The notes under the pieces were generated by a model, which searched no databases, was not told where the DNA came from, and was given only the letters and a program-made list of their open reading frames with translations. 64,000 nt of DNA, from the NCBI GenBank assembly GCA_022768245.1, contig JALEMR010000053.1, positions 1-64,000 of the forward strand, given 5' to 3'. The position numbers were made by a program, and so were the translations under genes. The stretch comes from Oscillospiraceae bacterium (lineage in GTDB: Bacteria; Bacillota; Clostridia; Oscillospirales; Ruminococcaceae). The first letter of the stretch is position 1. Every line of letters begins with the position of its first letter. Positions 8,372 through 17,306 of the stretch are shown one piece after another.

Positions 8372-9271
8372 TTATTCGTCTGCTTTCAAAGCCTTCTGCT
8401 CGGTCTTGTATTTGAAGAACTGAAGTCCTGCGATTATCGCTCCGCCGATGATGAAGGCGATGATATTGAATGTCCCTAAGGTCATGGCGGGCTGTGGTTC
8501 GTCCAGCGTTTCGGGACCCTTTGCTATGGCAAACAGCGAGCCTGCCATCATGCCCAGAATGAAATACATCATGGCGCAGCGGTGCTTTTCAAGGGCTGCC
8601 TTTATCAGCCTTATCACGAGGACTACTCCCGCCACGATGCCAAGTCCCATGGCGATGATTATCCCGATGCCGCTGAAATTCAGGTGCAGCAGGTCTTTGA
8701 CCGCCGTGATTATCGGCATGTATACCCCGAATATGAGCATTATAGTCGAGCCCGATATCCCAGGGAGTACCATTGCGCAGACCGCAATCGCTCCGCAGAC
8801 AAACAGGAAAATATACTCCGCCGCAGAGGGAGCGGAAAGGTCAAGTCCGCTTTCGCCGCCTACGGGATTGAACAGCGTGATAAGCACCACAAGGACTATC
8901 CCCGGAATGGCATACAGCGCCTTTGCATAGTTTTCCGAGAGAGTGGCTTTTTCCTCCTTTACCACAAGGGGTATCGAAAGGATGATAAATCCCATGAACA
9001 GGGAGGATACCCAGTATATCTTCTCGGTGAAGAGCGCAGCCAGTACCGTTACCGCCACAGCAAAGCCTATCACCCAGCCGACTCCCAGCTTGATGAGGAA
9101 GATAAGTGCGTCCTTGCGCGCCGCGTTGTCCTTGCCCGTCAATGCGCTCAGGGAGGATATGAACTTATCGTATATCCCCATGATAAAGGCGATAGTTCCT
9201 CCCGAAACTCCGGGAACACTGTCCGCCAGCGCCATTAATAATCCGTTTACCGCTATCAGAAGATTCTTCAT
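8372..9271 (-). CDS. popT: DUF368 membrane protein, PopT-type undecaprenyl-phosphate flippase
   Basis: About 299 residues, 8-9 membrane segments. The N-terminal family motif ADSVPGVSGGT and the repeated half-motif VLPGISGST are both present; this duplicated P-G-(V/I)-S-G signature is diagnostic for DUF368. Family members return undecaprenyl phosphate to the cytoplasmic face for cell-wall synthesis. Start set at ATG 9271 (MKNLLIAV) because AAAAGGA lies 8 bases before it; an alternative ATG at 9289 adds six residues. GT51, NlpC/P60 and SpoIIP nearby also act on the wall. Confidence 0.88.
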   Translation of the reverse strand: MKNLLIAVNGLLMALADSVPGVSGGTIAFIMGIYDKFISSLSALTGKDNAARKDALIFLIKLGVGWVIGFAVAVTVLAALFTEKIYWVSSLFMGFIILSIPLVVKEEKATLSENYAKALYAIPGIVLVVLITLFNPVGGESGLDLSAPSAAEYIFLFVCGAIAVCAMVLPGISGSTIMLIFGVYMPIITAVKDLLHLNFSGIGIIIAMGLGIVAGVVLVIRLIKAALEKHRCAMMYFILGMMAGSLFAIAKGPETLDEPQPAMTLGTFNIIAFIIGGAIIAGLQFFKYKTEQKALKADE

Positions 9272-9369
9272 TTTGTCATTCCTTTTCATTTTTCATTGGT
9301 CGTTTTTGACGATATTTTTATTATATAACAGATCTTCCGATATTGCAATAGCGAATTGATAAATTTATG

Positions 9370-9591
9370 TCAGAATAATTTATAAAGCTTGTTAAAAAAT
9401 ACAACGAAAATATCGCCGCCCTTTTCGTACAGGCGGAAAACTATCATCTCGTCGGCGTTCATGATGTTATAGCACCGCTCGTACACCACGGCGTACAGTA
9501 TGAACATTATCACCGCAAGCACTGCCATTATCACTGCCAGAAAAACTGCGCGGCGGATAAATTCCTTTGAATCCATATCAAGCACTTTCAT
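9370..9591 (-). CDS. Small single-pass membrane protein
   Basis: 73 residues, one strong membrane helix (VFLAVIMAVLAVIMFILYAVVY), basic N-terminus, charged C-terminal tail. Start at ATG 9591 after AAAGGA. It follows spoIIP on the same strand, with a palindromic repeat between them. No family recognised. Its position suggests co-transcription with spoIIP. Confidence 0.6.
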   Translation of the reverse strand: MKVLDMDSKEFIRRAVFLAVIMAVLAVIMFILYAVVYERCYNIMNADEMIVFRLYEKGGDIFVVFFNKLYKLF

Positions 9592-9607
9592 TTTCATCAT
9601 TCCTTTA

Positions 9608-9641
9608 GGCAACACCGCACAAAGCTTTGTGCGGTATTGCC
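9608..9641. repeat. Palindromic repeat, copy 2
   Basis: GGCAACACCGCACAAAGC pairs with GCTTTGTGCGGTATTGCC (one mismatch). It begins 1 base after the spoIIP stop on the minus strand and separates it from the next ribosome site. Confidence 0.85.
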
Positions 9642-9642
9642 T

Positions 9643-10824
9643 TTATTTTTTCAGATCAAGAAGAAGCTCCGCCAGCGACTTGCCTATGAGCTGTCCCGAA
9701 TATTTCGCCTGCTCCAGAGTATTGGCGTGTCCGCCTACCTCTATCAGCAGAGAGCCCGTGGTCAGATCCTGATTATAATGACGATAGTCGAACAGCACGG
9801 GACGGGTCAGCGTGGGATAGTCGCTTTCAATGCGGCTCTGCAAAGCACAGGCAAACTTGAAATTGTCGGTGCAGTTTGGCATGTTCATTGTTCCGTCGTC
9901 ACAGCCGCAGATTATCATCACCTGCGCCGCCTTTCTGCCGTCTATCTCGGTGAGGGGAGCTATCCTGTCGCCGTCCTTTTCTATGGCGTCGCGGTGGATA
10001 TCCAGCACAACCTTTACCGTGGGGTACTGTTCGAGGATATTCATGACCGTCTCACGGCTGCGGTCATAGGAGCCGTTATAGTCGGGATAGTCGTGAACGG
10101 TGGTGTCGTGTATGACTCCTATGCCGCTTTGATACAGCTGATAGGCTATCTCGTTTCCCACGGCGGTCATGTTCTGTTCGCTGTCGAGAACGCGGCTGCT
10201 GCGGTTAAGGTCGCAGTATTCCCGCTCATAGGGCTCGTAGCACTCGGTGGTGTGGGTGTGCATTATGAGCACCTCGGGCTCGCCGTCGGCGGTTATCTCA
10301 AAGGCGGGGGGCTGCTCCGCAAGGGTCAGCAGCTCGGAATTGTCCATGGAGGTGATATTTCTCACCTGACCGCCGTTCGGGAGATCGATATAATCATCGC
10401 CCGTATATCTGCCGTAGAGGGTGGGGATTATTTTTCCGCCTTGGAGATAATCCTCGTCGGAAAAGCTGTCCGCCGCCGCTTCGGGATATGCGGAGGAGAT
10501 ATCCTCATTGGCGCTGGAGGGCATCAGCGGCGAGCCTGCGGATATCATTGCACTGTCGTCCACGGCGTATTCGGTGTATGTATATATCTGCGCCGTTTCG
10601 GGACTGCTCTGCGGTGTTATATCCTCGGAGGGCTCGGTCTCGGGAGCGGCTTGTCCGTTATAGCCGTAAAGCACGCTCATGGACAGCAGAGCGGCTTTTT
10701 CCGCCGTTTCGGAAAAGCCTGTTTTTGCTGTCAGCACAGACGCCGCTGCGGACGCTCCGAGTATCATTACCGCGCAAAGGGTATATCTGCGCGCTTTGAT
10801 GAAGCTTTCGGGATATTCTCTCAT
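9643..10824 (-). CDS. spoIIP: Stage II sporulation protein P
   Basis: 393 residues. N-terminal membrane anchor (about 14-33), acidic low-complexity linker to about 155, then the SpoIIP domain: LIMHTHTTECY with metal-binding His, VLDIHRDA, and the end LLIEVGGHANTLEQA. SpoIIP is a peptidoglycan amidase/endopeptidase of the SpoIID-M-P engulfment complex in the mother cell. With spo0A at 54.6 kb it suggests a sporulation programme or its remnant. In many Firmicutes gpr precedes spoIIP; here it does not. Confidence 0.9.
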   Translation of the reverse strand: MREYPESFIKARRYTLCAVMILGASAAASVLTAKTGFSETAEKAALLSMSVLYGYNGQAAPETEPSEDITPQSSPETAQIYTYTEYAVDDSAMISAGSPLMPSSANEDISSAYPEAAADSFSDEDYLQGGKIIPTLYGRYTGDDYIDLPNGGQVRNITSMDNSELLTLAEQPPAFEITADGEPEVLIMHTHTTECYEPYEREYCDLNRSSRVLDSEQNMTAVGNEIAYQLYQSGIGVIHDTTVHDYPDYNGSYDRSRETVMNILEQYPTVKVVLDIHRDAIEKDGDRIAPLTEIDGRKAAQVMIICGCDDGTMNMPNCTDNFKFACALQSRIESDYPTLTRPVLFDYRHYNQDLTTGSLLIEVGGHANTLEQAKYSGQLIGKSLAELLLDLKK

Positions 10825-10956
10825 ATTCTATCCGTCCTTTCTGCTTTTGGGTCCCTTATTTTAGTATATACAATTTTTGTGATACTTATTCGGTAAAATT
10901 TTTGGTGGATTGTCTGATTTTCACGAAATTTTCATCTTTTTTTGTAGGGTTAGTTA

Positions 10957-10985
10957 GTGACAAGCGGCGAATTATGTGGTATAAT
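10957..10985 (+). promoter_or_regulatory. Promoter of the NlpC/P60 gene
   Basis: GTGACA at 10957-10962, 17-base spacer, TATAAT at 10980-10985; AGGAGG precedes the GTG start. Confidence 0.7.
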
Positions 10986-11040
10986 GGCAAAAGAGATAAA
11001 GCAAAAGTTACAGGAAAACAACATTTAGGAGGTTAACGCC

Positions 11041-12396
11041 GTGAGGCACAGATTTTTAGCGGGAGCAGTCTCGGCAGTGATGTCGGCTGCGGTCTGCCTT
11101 TCCGCCATGGACGCAAAATGCGACAGGGTATTGGCGGACAGCGTTTCCGATCTTGAAGCGGAAATAAGCGCAAATCAGGCTGCTATCGAAGAAAAACGCA
11201 GACAAATGGAGGAGCTTGAGGCTCAGTCAAGCTCCGCTAAGGAATATATTGCTGCTCTCTCCGAGAAGATGGAGCTCCAGCAGCAGAACATCGACCTTAT
11301 CAACGGGCAGATAGATGACCTTGAAGCCGATATACTTCAGCGGCAGGAGGATATCGCTGCCCTTGAAGCAGTTATCGGCGAACAGAAGGCGGAGATCGAC
11401 GTGAACATCGAAGCCTTCCGCGAAAGGCTCCGTTCCATGTACATTTCGGGCTCCGACGGCATGGCGGAGGTCCTGACCGGCGCAAAGGATTTTTACGATC
11501 TTCTTGCACGGACCGAGCTTATCAACCGTATCGCCAGGTATGACGACGATATGATTGATGATCTGAACAATCAGCTGGACGAGTACAACGCTCAGAACGA
11601 TGAGCTGAACAATCAGAAGGCGGAGCTGGAGATACGGCAGGAAAATGCCATGGAGAAAAGGGATATCCTCCAGGGCGAGATGAACGGTCTTATCGAGGAA
11701 TACGACGCTTCCAATCTGACCCTCGAATCGCTCATGGCGGACGCTCAGCTTGCTCAGAGCGATATCGACTGGCTGGACAGTCAGAACGCCGCTTTGCAGG
11801 ACAAGATAGACGACATCAAGGAGCAGGAAAGAATTGCTGCCGAAAAGGCAAGAAGGGAAGCCGAGGAAAGAGAACGTCAGCGGCAGGAAGAGCTCAGACG
11901 TCAGCAGGAACAGCAGAACAGCAGCGGCGGCTCCTCCGAGGTCACCGTGGATTACAGCAGGGAAGTGTTCTCGGGCAACCGCAGCGATATCATTGATTAC
12001 GCAAAGACTTATCTGGGCGTATATTATCAGTGGTGCGGGAATTATCCCGCTTCGGGCTATTACGGTCTGGACTGCAGCCACTTCACCTACCGTGTGCTGG
12101 AGCATTTCGGACTTATGGACTACTACATGGATTCACGCGGACAGTGCAGATACTGCACGCCTATCTCGGAAAGCGAGCTCCAGCCAGGCGACCTGGTGTT
12201 CTACTATGACAGCGGCGGAACTGTCGAGCACGTTACCATGTACATAGGCAGCGGTCAGATAATCGGCTGTCAGGGCGGCGGTCCCTCCGTTACCACGCAG
12301 TCCTCCGCAGAGGCTGCCAACGCCAAGGTCAAGATAGTCAGCCTTGACAGCGACAGGCGCTACAAGACCTACGGCCGCGTACCCGGAATGGGATGA
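11041..12396 (+). CDS. Secreted NlpC/P60 peptidoglycan hydrolase with N-terminal coiled coil
   Basis: 451 residues, GTG start after TTAGGAGG. Signal peptide to about residue 37. Residues about 38-290 form a long coiled coil of CwlO/PcsB type, the part that in relatives contacts FtsEX and holds the enzyme inactive. A Gln/Ser-rich hinge leads to the NlpC/P60 domain (about 310-451) with catalytic Cys345 in GLDCSH and His397 in VEHVTMYIG. It probably cleaves stem peptides at division or elongation. No ftsEX lies nearby. Confidence 0.9.
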   Translation: MRHRFLAGAVSAVMSAAVCLSAMDAKCDRVLADSVSDLEAEISANQAAIEEKRRQMEELEAQSSSAKEYIAALSEKMELQQQNIDLINGQIDDLEADILQRQEDIAALEAVIGEQKAEIDVNIEAFRERLRSMYISGSDGMAEVLTGAKDFYDLLARTELINRIARYDDDMIDDLNNQLDEYNAQNDELNNQKAELEIRQENAMEKRDILQGEMNGLIEEYDASNLTLESLMADAQLAQSDIDWLDSQNAALQDKIDDIKEQERIAAEKARREAEERERQRQEELRRQQEQQNSSGGSSEVTVDYSREVFSGNRSDIIDYAKTYLGVYYQWCGNYPASGYYGLDCSHFTYRVLEHFGLMDYYMDSRGQCRYCTPISESELQPGDLVFYYDSGGTVEHVTMYIGSGQIIGCQGGGPSVTTQSSAEAANAKVKIVSLDSDRRYKTYGRVPGMG

Positions 12397-12405
12397 GTTG
12401 GATTA

Positions 12406-12480
12406 GTGAAGAGTGAAAAGTGAATAGTGAAGAGTGAAGAGTGAATAGTTGACAGTTAATAGCCGATAGTTGATAGTTAA
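12406..12480 (+). repeat. Imperfect heptamer tandem repeat
   Basis: AGTGAAG/AGTGAAT/AGTGAAA units repeat about seven times and then decay into AGTTGATAGTT-type units. Similar slippage-prone arrays occur at 28902-28945 and 45282-45330. Confidence 0.75.
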
Positions 12481-12530
12481 CATTTGATGGTTTGCGCTTG
12501 GATGATTTTTTTGTTATGGAGGGACATGCT

Positions 12531-13049
12531 GTGAGCGGCTTTGAAAAGTTTCTGGAATGGGCGGAAAAGCACGGCTGGAGGATCGAAGAATGCGCCGAGG
12601 GCGAGAGCTATGATATTCCCGAGGTGTACAGAGGAAAGCTGGGAGAGTTTGAGGATATCATAAAGAAGTACAGAGTGATATCAAATCCGGGTTATACCGC
12701 GTGGCTTGTTCTGGGCAGCAGCCTTTCCGACACTTCGCCTGACAGCGCTGAGATAACATGGGACTATTACAAAAGCATTTCCATAGACGCCGCTGACGGA
12801 GATGATGAACTAAATGCGGTCAATCAGTGGTGGGACAGGCATTTTCCGTTCCTGCTTTCTGTGGATTACGGCTACGAATTCTATGCTGTGAATACAGAGG
12901 ACGGCAGCGTGGTATATGCCTGTGAACCGATGTTCGAGGACGGCGAGAAGGCTGCGGACAGTATTGACGAATTCTTTGCAGGAGTCGTAAAGGGAGAGTA
13001 CCTGTTCTGTTTTCAGGACTATTTCGACGGCGATAATTTTATCGGGTAG
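12531..13049 (+). CDS. SMI1/KNR4 (SUKH)-like protein
   Basis: 172 residues. Start set at GTG 12531 since GGAGGG lies 7 bases upstream; an ATG frame from 12492 lacks this. The C-terminal half, LLSVDYGYEFYAVNTEDGSVVYA then SIDEFFAGVV, follows the SUKH pattern. SUKH proteins are often immunity proteins of polymorphic toxins, but no toxin gene is adjacent, so the role is open. Acidic and soluble. Confidence 0.6.
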   Translation: MSGFEKFLEWAEKHGWRIEECAEGESYDIPEVYRGKLGEFEDIIKKYRVISNPGYTAWLVLGSSLSDTSPDSAEITWDYYKSISIDAADGDDELNAVNQWWDRHFPFLLSVDYGYEFYAVNTEDGSVVYACEPMFEDGEKAADSIDEFFAGVVKGEYLFCFQDYFDGDNFIG

Positions 13050-13071
13050 TACACACTTATTATGCATTATC

Positions 13072-13103
13072 AAAACGGACGAGGGGCTCCTTGTCCGTTT
13101 TTT
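13072..13103 (+). terminator. Terminator of the SUKH-like gene
   Basis: AAAACGGAC / GTCCGTTTTTT stem-loop with T run. Apart from this and the next promoter, the gap 13050-13361 holds nothing I recognise. Confidence 0.8.
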
Positions 13104-13289
13104 GTCCGTTTTGTTTGCATTGTGCAAGCTGTACGGATGTATGGTGATAGTTGGCGCAACTTTTTGGAAACTGTTATGTTGCAGAAATGTAAGATTTTTC
13201 CCCACAATGTAAGACCTATGTTATTGCACTGAGTTTTTTTCGGAGGTATAATGTTATTGGTTACAAATTGACAATTTTTTTGATCTCTA

Positions 13290-13318
13290 TTGACAAAATA
13301 ATTATTATGTGATATAAC
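13290..13318 (+). promoter_or_regulatory. Promoter of the GT51 gene
   Basis: TTGACA at 13290-13295, 17-base spacer, TATAAC at 13313-13318. Confidence 0.75.
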
Positions 13319-13361
13319 TGTATTAGTATGAATAGTACAGCTTGAGGGAGAGGCGTGAACT

Positions 13362-14135
13362 ATGAAAAAATATGAAGACTATGACGATGATGAGCTGGAC
13401 GAGGAGGAAGAGGCTCCCAAAAAGAAAAGGGGAGGCTTTATCAACCGCGTGCTGTTCTTTTTTGCGGTCATCATCGTGGCTGTGGGCACCTATGTTGCCT
13501 GCATCGGCTACGAGATGTATTCCCGTGCCGTTACCGCTGTGCCTGTGAAGGATATGGCGGCGGATATCCGCTCTATTGATAACTACACCTCTATTGAGGA
13601 TATACCCGATATCTACCCGGACGCTGTGGTATCCGTGGAGGACAAGCGGTTCTATTCTCATCACGGAATCGACCTGCGCTCTATCGGACGGGCAATTGTC
13701 GTCAACATCAGGGAGCTGAGCCTTGCCGAGGGCGGCTCTACCATTACTCAGCAGCTGGCGAAGAATCAGTACTACACTCAGGAGAAAAGCTTCCTACGCA
13801 AGGCTGCCGAGGCTTTCACCGCTGTTAAAATAGAATCCGAGCTCTCCAAGGACGATATCCTTGAACTGTACATAAACAGCATCTACTACGGCGACGGCTG
13901 CTACGGCATTTATGAAGCGAGCATGCACTACTTCGGCGTGGAGCCCTCCGAGATGTCCGATTATCAGTGCACTCTGCTGGCGGGGATACCTAATGCGCCC
14001 AGCGTATATGCTCCTACGGTGAACCCCGGGCTGGCAGAGGAACGACGTATCCAGGTGGTGGACGCTATGTATAATGCAGAGGTCATCTCCACGTCCGAAC
14101 GGGACAGCTTACTGGCTGCGTCCGATCATGTATGA
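13362..14135 (+). CDS. Monofunctional peptidoglycan glycosyltransferase (GT51)
   Basis: 257 residues. Acidic cytoplasmic N-terminus, membrane helix at about 29-50, then a GT51 domain: EDKRFYSHHGID with catalytic Glu93, GGSTITQQLAKN, and KIESELSKDDILELYIN with Glu158 in the place of the second catalytic Glu. No transpeptidase domain follows, so this is MtgA-like, polymerising lipid II outside the membrane. Slightly longer than usual for the type because of the acidic tail. Confidence 0.9.
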   Translation: MKKYEDYDDDELDEEEEAPKKKRGGFINRVLFFFAVIIVAVGTYVACIGYEMYSRAVTAVPVKDMAADIRSIDNYTSIEDIPDIYPDAVVSVEDKRFYSHHGIDLRSIGRAIVVNIRELSLAEGGSTITQQLAKNQYYTQEKSFLRKAAEAFTAVKIESELSKDDILELYINSIYYGDGCYGIYEASMHYFGVEPSEMSDYQCTLLAGIPNAPSVYAPTVNPGLAEERRIQVVDAMYNAEVISTSERDSLLAASDHV

Positions 14136-14324
14136 TATGCTATCCGGCATGTTTGTAACCGAATAATGTTATTCGATAGATGAACCAAAAAAATATTCTG
14201 TCCGTGAATAATTATGTGCAGTGTGACAATATTCTGTGAAAAATTATTACAAGACGGTACATTTATTGATTTTGACGGCTATTGCAGTTATAATTATATA
14301 TAATGAATTACATTGATTTTACTG

Positions 14325-14353
14325 TTGACAAATCTATTTTATTGTGATAGAGT
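14325..14353 (+). promoter_or_regulatory. Candidate promoter of the transporter operon
   Basis: TTGACA at 14325-14330 with a weak -10 TAGAGT at 14348-14353 (17-base spacing). The stretch 14136-14324 is AT-rich with no gene. Confidence 0.45.
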
Positions 14354-14393
14354 ATTATAAACGATCTTGACAAAAGGAAGTACAGAAAAACAT

Positions 14394-15275
14394 ATGAAAA
14401 CGAAAACAAGACCGGGAAACACAAATACGACCTTTGCGGTGCTTTCTATGGTGCCGAGCATTGCGGGAGTGCTGATCTTTTTTATACTGCCGTTCTTTAC
14501 GGTGGTGTACTATTCGGCAGTCGATAACCCTATTACTCACGAATTCGTGGGACTTGAAAACTTTAAGGCGCTTTTCGGCAACAAGGCTTTTATCGCTGCG
14601 GCGAAAAATACCGCTGTGCTCTCTCTTATAACGGTCCCGCCTGCGGTGGTGCTCTCCATGGTGCTCGCTATGCTCATGGAATCCTCCATTCCCGCAAAGA
14701 GCGGCTTCCGCAGCATTTTTCTCAGCCCTGTTATGGTGCCCGCAGCTTCGGTAGTGCTTATCTGGCAGGTGGTCTTTCATTACAACGGCACCCTTAATTC
14801 ACGACTCCTTGAAGCTTTCGGCGCCGAGCCTGTGGACTGGCTCAAATCGAAATACTGTCTGGTCGTTATCGCTCTGCTGTTTTTGTGGAAAAATCTCGGA
14901 TATAATATGATACTCTATCTTTCCGCGCTGGCGGGCATGCCCAAGGACCTGCTGGAGGTCGCAGAGCTGGAGGGCGCAGATCCCTTTTACAGATTCTTTC
15001 ACATTAAGCTTCGGTATCTTTCGCCGACTGTCATTTTTGTTACTATTCTTTCTCTTATCAACTCATTCAAGCTTTTCAGAGAGGTATATCTGCTCACCGG
15101 CGATTATCCCTACGAGGGACTCTATCTTTTACAGCATTACATGAACAATACCTTCAGGACTCTCGACTATCAGAAGCTTTCCTCGGCGGCTATCGTTATG
15201 ATGCTCATTATGATAGTTATAATCGGCACGCTTATCCACTTTGACAATAAATTCGGAGGTGACATCGAAGAATGA
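14394..15275 (+). CDS. ABC sugar importer permease (CUT1, MalF-like)
   Basis: About 293 residues, six membrane segments. The EAA loop that contacts the ATPase reads EVAELEGADPFYRFFHIKLRYLSP. Start at ATG 14394 (AAAAGGAAG upstream); a TTG at 14367 would lack a ribosome site. The stop overlaps the next start (ATGA). Substrate is inferred to be an oligosaccharide because of the CUT1 type and malQ downstream. Confidence 0.88.
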   Translation: MKTKTRPGNTNTTFAVLSMVPSIAGVLIFFILPFFTVVYYSAVDNPITHEFVGLENFKALFGNKAFIAAAKNTAVLSLITVPPAVVLSMVLAMLMESSIPAKSGFRSIFLSPVMVPAASVVLIWQVVFHYNGTLNSRLLEAFGAEPVDWLKSKYCLVVIALLFLWKNLGYNMILYLSALAGMPKDLLEVAELEGADPFYRFFHIKLRYLSPTVIFVTILSLINSFKLFREVYLLTGDYPYEGLYLLQHYMNNTFRTLDYQKLSSAAIVMMLIMIVIIGTLIHFDNKFGGDIEE

Positions 15276-16177
15276 AGGCTCTGACTATGACAAAAAAGGT
15301 CAAAAAAACGATAATTACCGTGCTGCTTACGATAATTGCCGCATTTTCGGCGGTGGTGTTCATCCTGCCTACGCTGCTTACGATAGTCAACTCCTTTATG
15401 ACTACCTCCGAGATAAACGCCAACTACGGCTCCATTTTCAGCGCAGCGGCGGGCGGCAGCCACACCTACATCTCCGAAAAGATAAATCTCAAGCTTATCC
15501 CCGACAAGGTGTCCTTTGACCAGTACAAGACTGTGCTGCTCACAAGCCCCGATTATCTTATCAAGTTCTGGAATTCCGTTATCCTGACTCTGCCTGTGGT
15601 GATATTCCAGACCGCGGTGGCAGTGTTCGCCTCATACGGCTTTTCAAGGGTAAAAAGCAGGATAGCTGACGCGATATTTATGGTGTACATATTCCTTATG
15701 CTAATGCCCTATCAGGTGACTATGGTGCCTAACTACATCGTTGCAGAAAAGCTCAATATCCTCGATACGATATGGTCTATTATCCTTCCGGGTATTTTCT
15801 CGCCATTTGCCGTATTTCTGCTGACCAAGGTCATGAAGAGAGTGCCCTCCGCTTTCTATGAGGCGGCTATGCTCGACGGGGCAAGTGAATTCAGCATCTT
15901 TGTCAACGTCTATATACCTGTTTGCAGAAGCGCCATATTTTCCGTTATGGTGCTGATATTCATCGACTACTGGAACATGGTCGAACAGCCTCTGGTGCTG
16001 CTGTCCGATACCACCATGCACCCGCTGTCGGTATTTCTGTCTAAGATAAATACGCAGGAAACAGGAATAGCTTTTGCTGTTGCTGTAATATATATGGTAC
16101 CGCCTATGCTGCTCTTCCTCTGGGGAGAGGATTATCTGGTGGAGGGTATCTCCTATTCCGGCGGCGTAAAGGGATAG
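15272..16177 (+). CDS. ABC sugar importer permease (CUT1, MalG-like)
   Basis: 301 residues, six membrane segments, EAA loop EAAMLDGASEFSIFVNVYIP. An unusually long extracellular loop (about 45-85) follows the first helix. Translationally coupled to the upstream permease through a 4-base overlap. No ATPase gene is in the operon, so a shared MsmK-type ATPase elsewhere is likely. Confidence 0.88.
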   Translation: MKALTMTKKVKKTIITVLLTIIAAFSAVVFILPTLLTIVNSFMTTSEINANYGSIFSAAAGGSHTYISEKINLKLIPDKVSFDQYKTVLLTSPDYLIKFWNSVILTLPVVIFQTAVAVFASYGFSRVKSRIADAIFMVYIFLMLMPYQVTMVPNYIVAEKLNILDTIWSIILPGIFSPFAVFLLTKVMKRVPSAFYEAAMLDGASEFSIFVNVYIPVCRSAIFSVMVLIFIDYWNMVEQPLVLLSDTTMHPLSVFLSKINTQETGIAFAVAVIYMVPPMLLFLWGEDYLVEGISYSGGVKG

Positions 16178-16190
16178 TGAGGGTTCTGAC

Positions 16191-17306
16191 ATGAATAAGA
16201 AAAAAATCAACATTATCATCGCCGCGGCGGACGCTGTGCTTGCACTGGCGCTGGGAACGGCTCTCGTTTACGCTTCGGCGAAAATTGACGAGGTCAGCCT
16301 GCAGGGCGCCGCAGACAGCTGGGCGGCTGATTCGGCACTGCCTTATTCCGTTTCTTCTCTTTATACGAGCAAAAATGCGGCATATTCTATCGGCGAGGTG
16401 TATCAGCTTCGGGCACAGATACTCGATAAGGCGGAAGAACAGCTTACCGATACCGAGGACGGCTACTATGCCGACTGCTGGTACGGCGTTGGAAATATGT
16501 CTCTGACAGGCTCAAAAAGCAGCGCAGATGTGAAGGCATGCTATGTGGGCGGGGATTACTTCGATATCCACAATGCCGAGGTCATCTCGGGCAGCGTTTT
16601 TAAGGGCGATAACGCCAACATCGACACCATAGTGCTGGACGAGAACGCTTCCTGGAAGCTGTTCGGTGCGCTGGACACCGAGGGCATGACCGTGACCGCA
16701 AACAATATGACTTTCTATGTATCGGCGGTAATACGGGCTCCCTCCGACAAGGAAAAGGTCCTTAAAAAGGCTTACGAGGACGACGGGCAGGAGCCTATGG
16801 TCTACATTCCATACGAGGCGGCGGACGTGATTTACGGCGAGGAACAGCGGTTTACCGCCTACGATATCATGCTCCCCAACAACTACGACGGCTTCGCTTC
16901 CGATGAGCTGCGAAGTGCGGCGGGCTGCTCCGAGGGCGATACCGCCGAGCTTGCCGTTACCGACAGCAGCCTGAGGTTCGGTATCAAGGAGATACGCGAA
17001 AAGGCGGACAATATCGGCAGCATGATGGATTCCGGCAACAACATCGTTTTTCCCTTTTGGGAGGACGCCGCAAGGACTGTTATGCTGGAGCTGTGTATAC
17101 TGTACAAGGCGTTTCTTATACCGTTTATCCTGCTGATGATATCCGTTTGCTACTGGCTGTTCAGGCTGGTGGGACTTATCGCTTACATCATCAGGAGAAT
17201 ATACCGCTTCTTCGACGATAAGGCGGAAAAGAAAAAACTGGAAAACTACTACAAGACCCATCCTATGATCATAATCAAGCCCGAAAATGAAGGAGAATCA
17301 AAATAA
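16191..17306 (+). CDS. MacB-like periplasmic-core membrane protein
   Basis: 371 residues. One N-terminal helix (about 8-28), an external domain (about 30-295) with features of the MacB/FtsX periplasmic core (GSVFKGDNANIDTIVLDENASWKLFG), and a C-terminal helix pair near 300-330 with a basic tail. Compared with MacB-type permeases it keeps the extracellular domain but only part of the membrane domain, and has no ATPase. It sits between sugar permeases and an HlyD-like adaptor. Role unknown. Confidence 0.6.
   Translation: MNKKKINIIIAAADAVLALALGTALVYASAKIDEVSLQGAADSWAADSALPYSVSSLYTSKNAAYSIGEVYQLRAQILDKAEEQLTDTEDGYYADCWYGVGNMSLTGSKSSADVKACYVGGDYFDIHNAEVISGSVFKGDNANIDTIVLDENASWKLFGALDTEGMTVTANNMTFYVSAVIRAPSDKEKVLKKAYEDDGQEPMVYIPYEAADVIYGEEQRFTAYDIMLPNNYDGFASDELRSAAGCSEGDTAELAVTDSSLRFGIKEIREKADNIGSMMDSGNNIVFPFWEDAARTVMLELCILYKAFLIPFILLMISVCYWLFRLVGLIAYIIRRIYRFFDDKAEKKKLENYYKTHPMIIIKPENEGESK

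Noticed and set aside
9637..10896. Long plus-strand frame of 419 codons opposite spoIIP
   Set aside because: Shadow of spoIIP; composition is His/Gly/Val-rich without motifs and there is no ribosome site.
12406..12480. Possible CRISPR array
   Set aside because: Units of 7 bases in tandem with no spacers and no cas genes; a slippage repeat fits better.
16512..17261. Minus-strand frame opposite the MacB-like gene
   Set aside because: Antisense shadow; the plus-strand gene is coupled to its neighbours.
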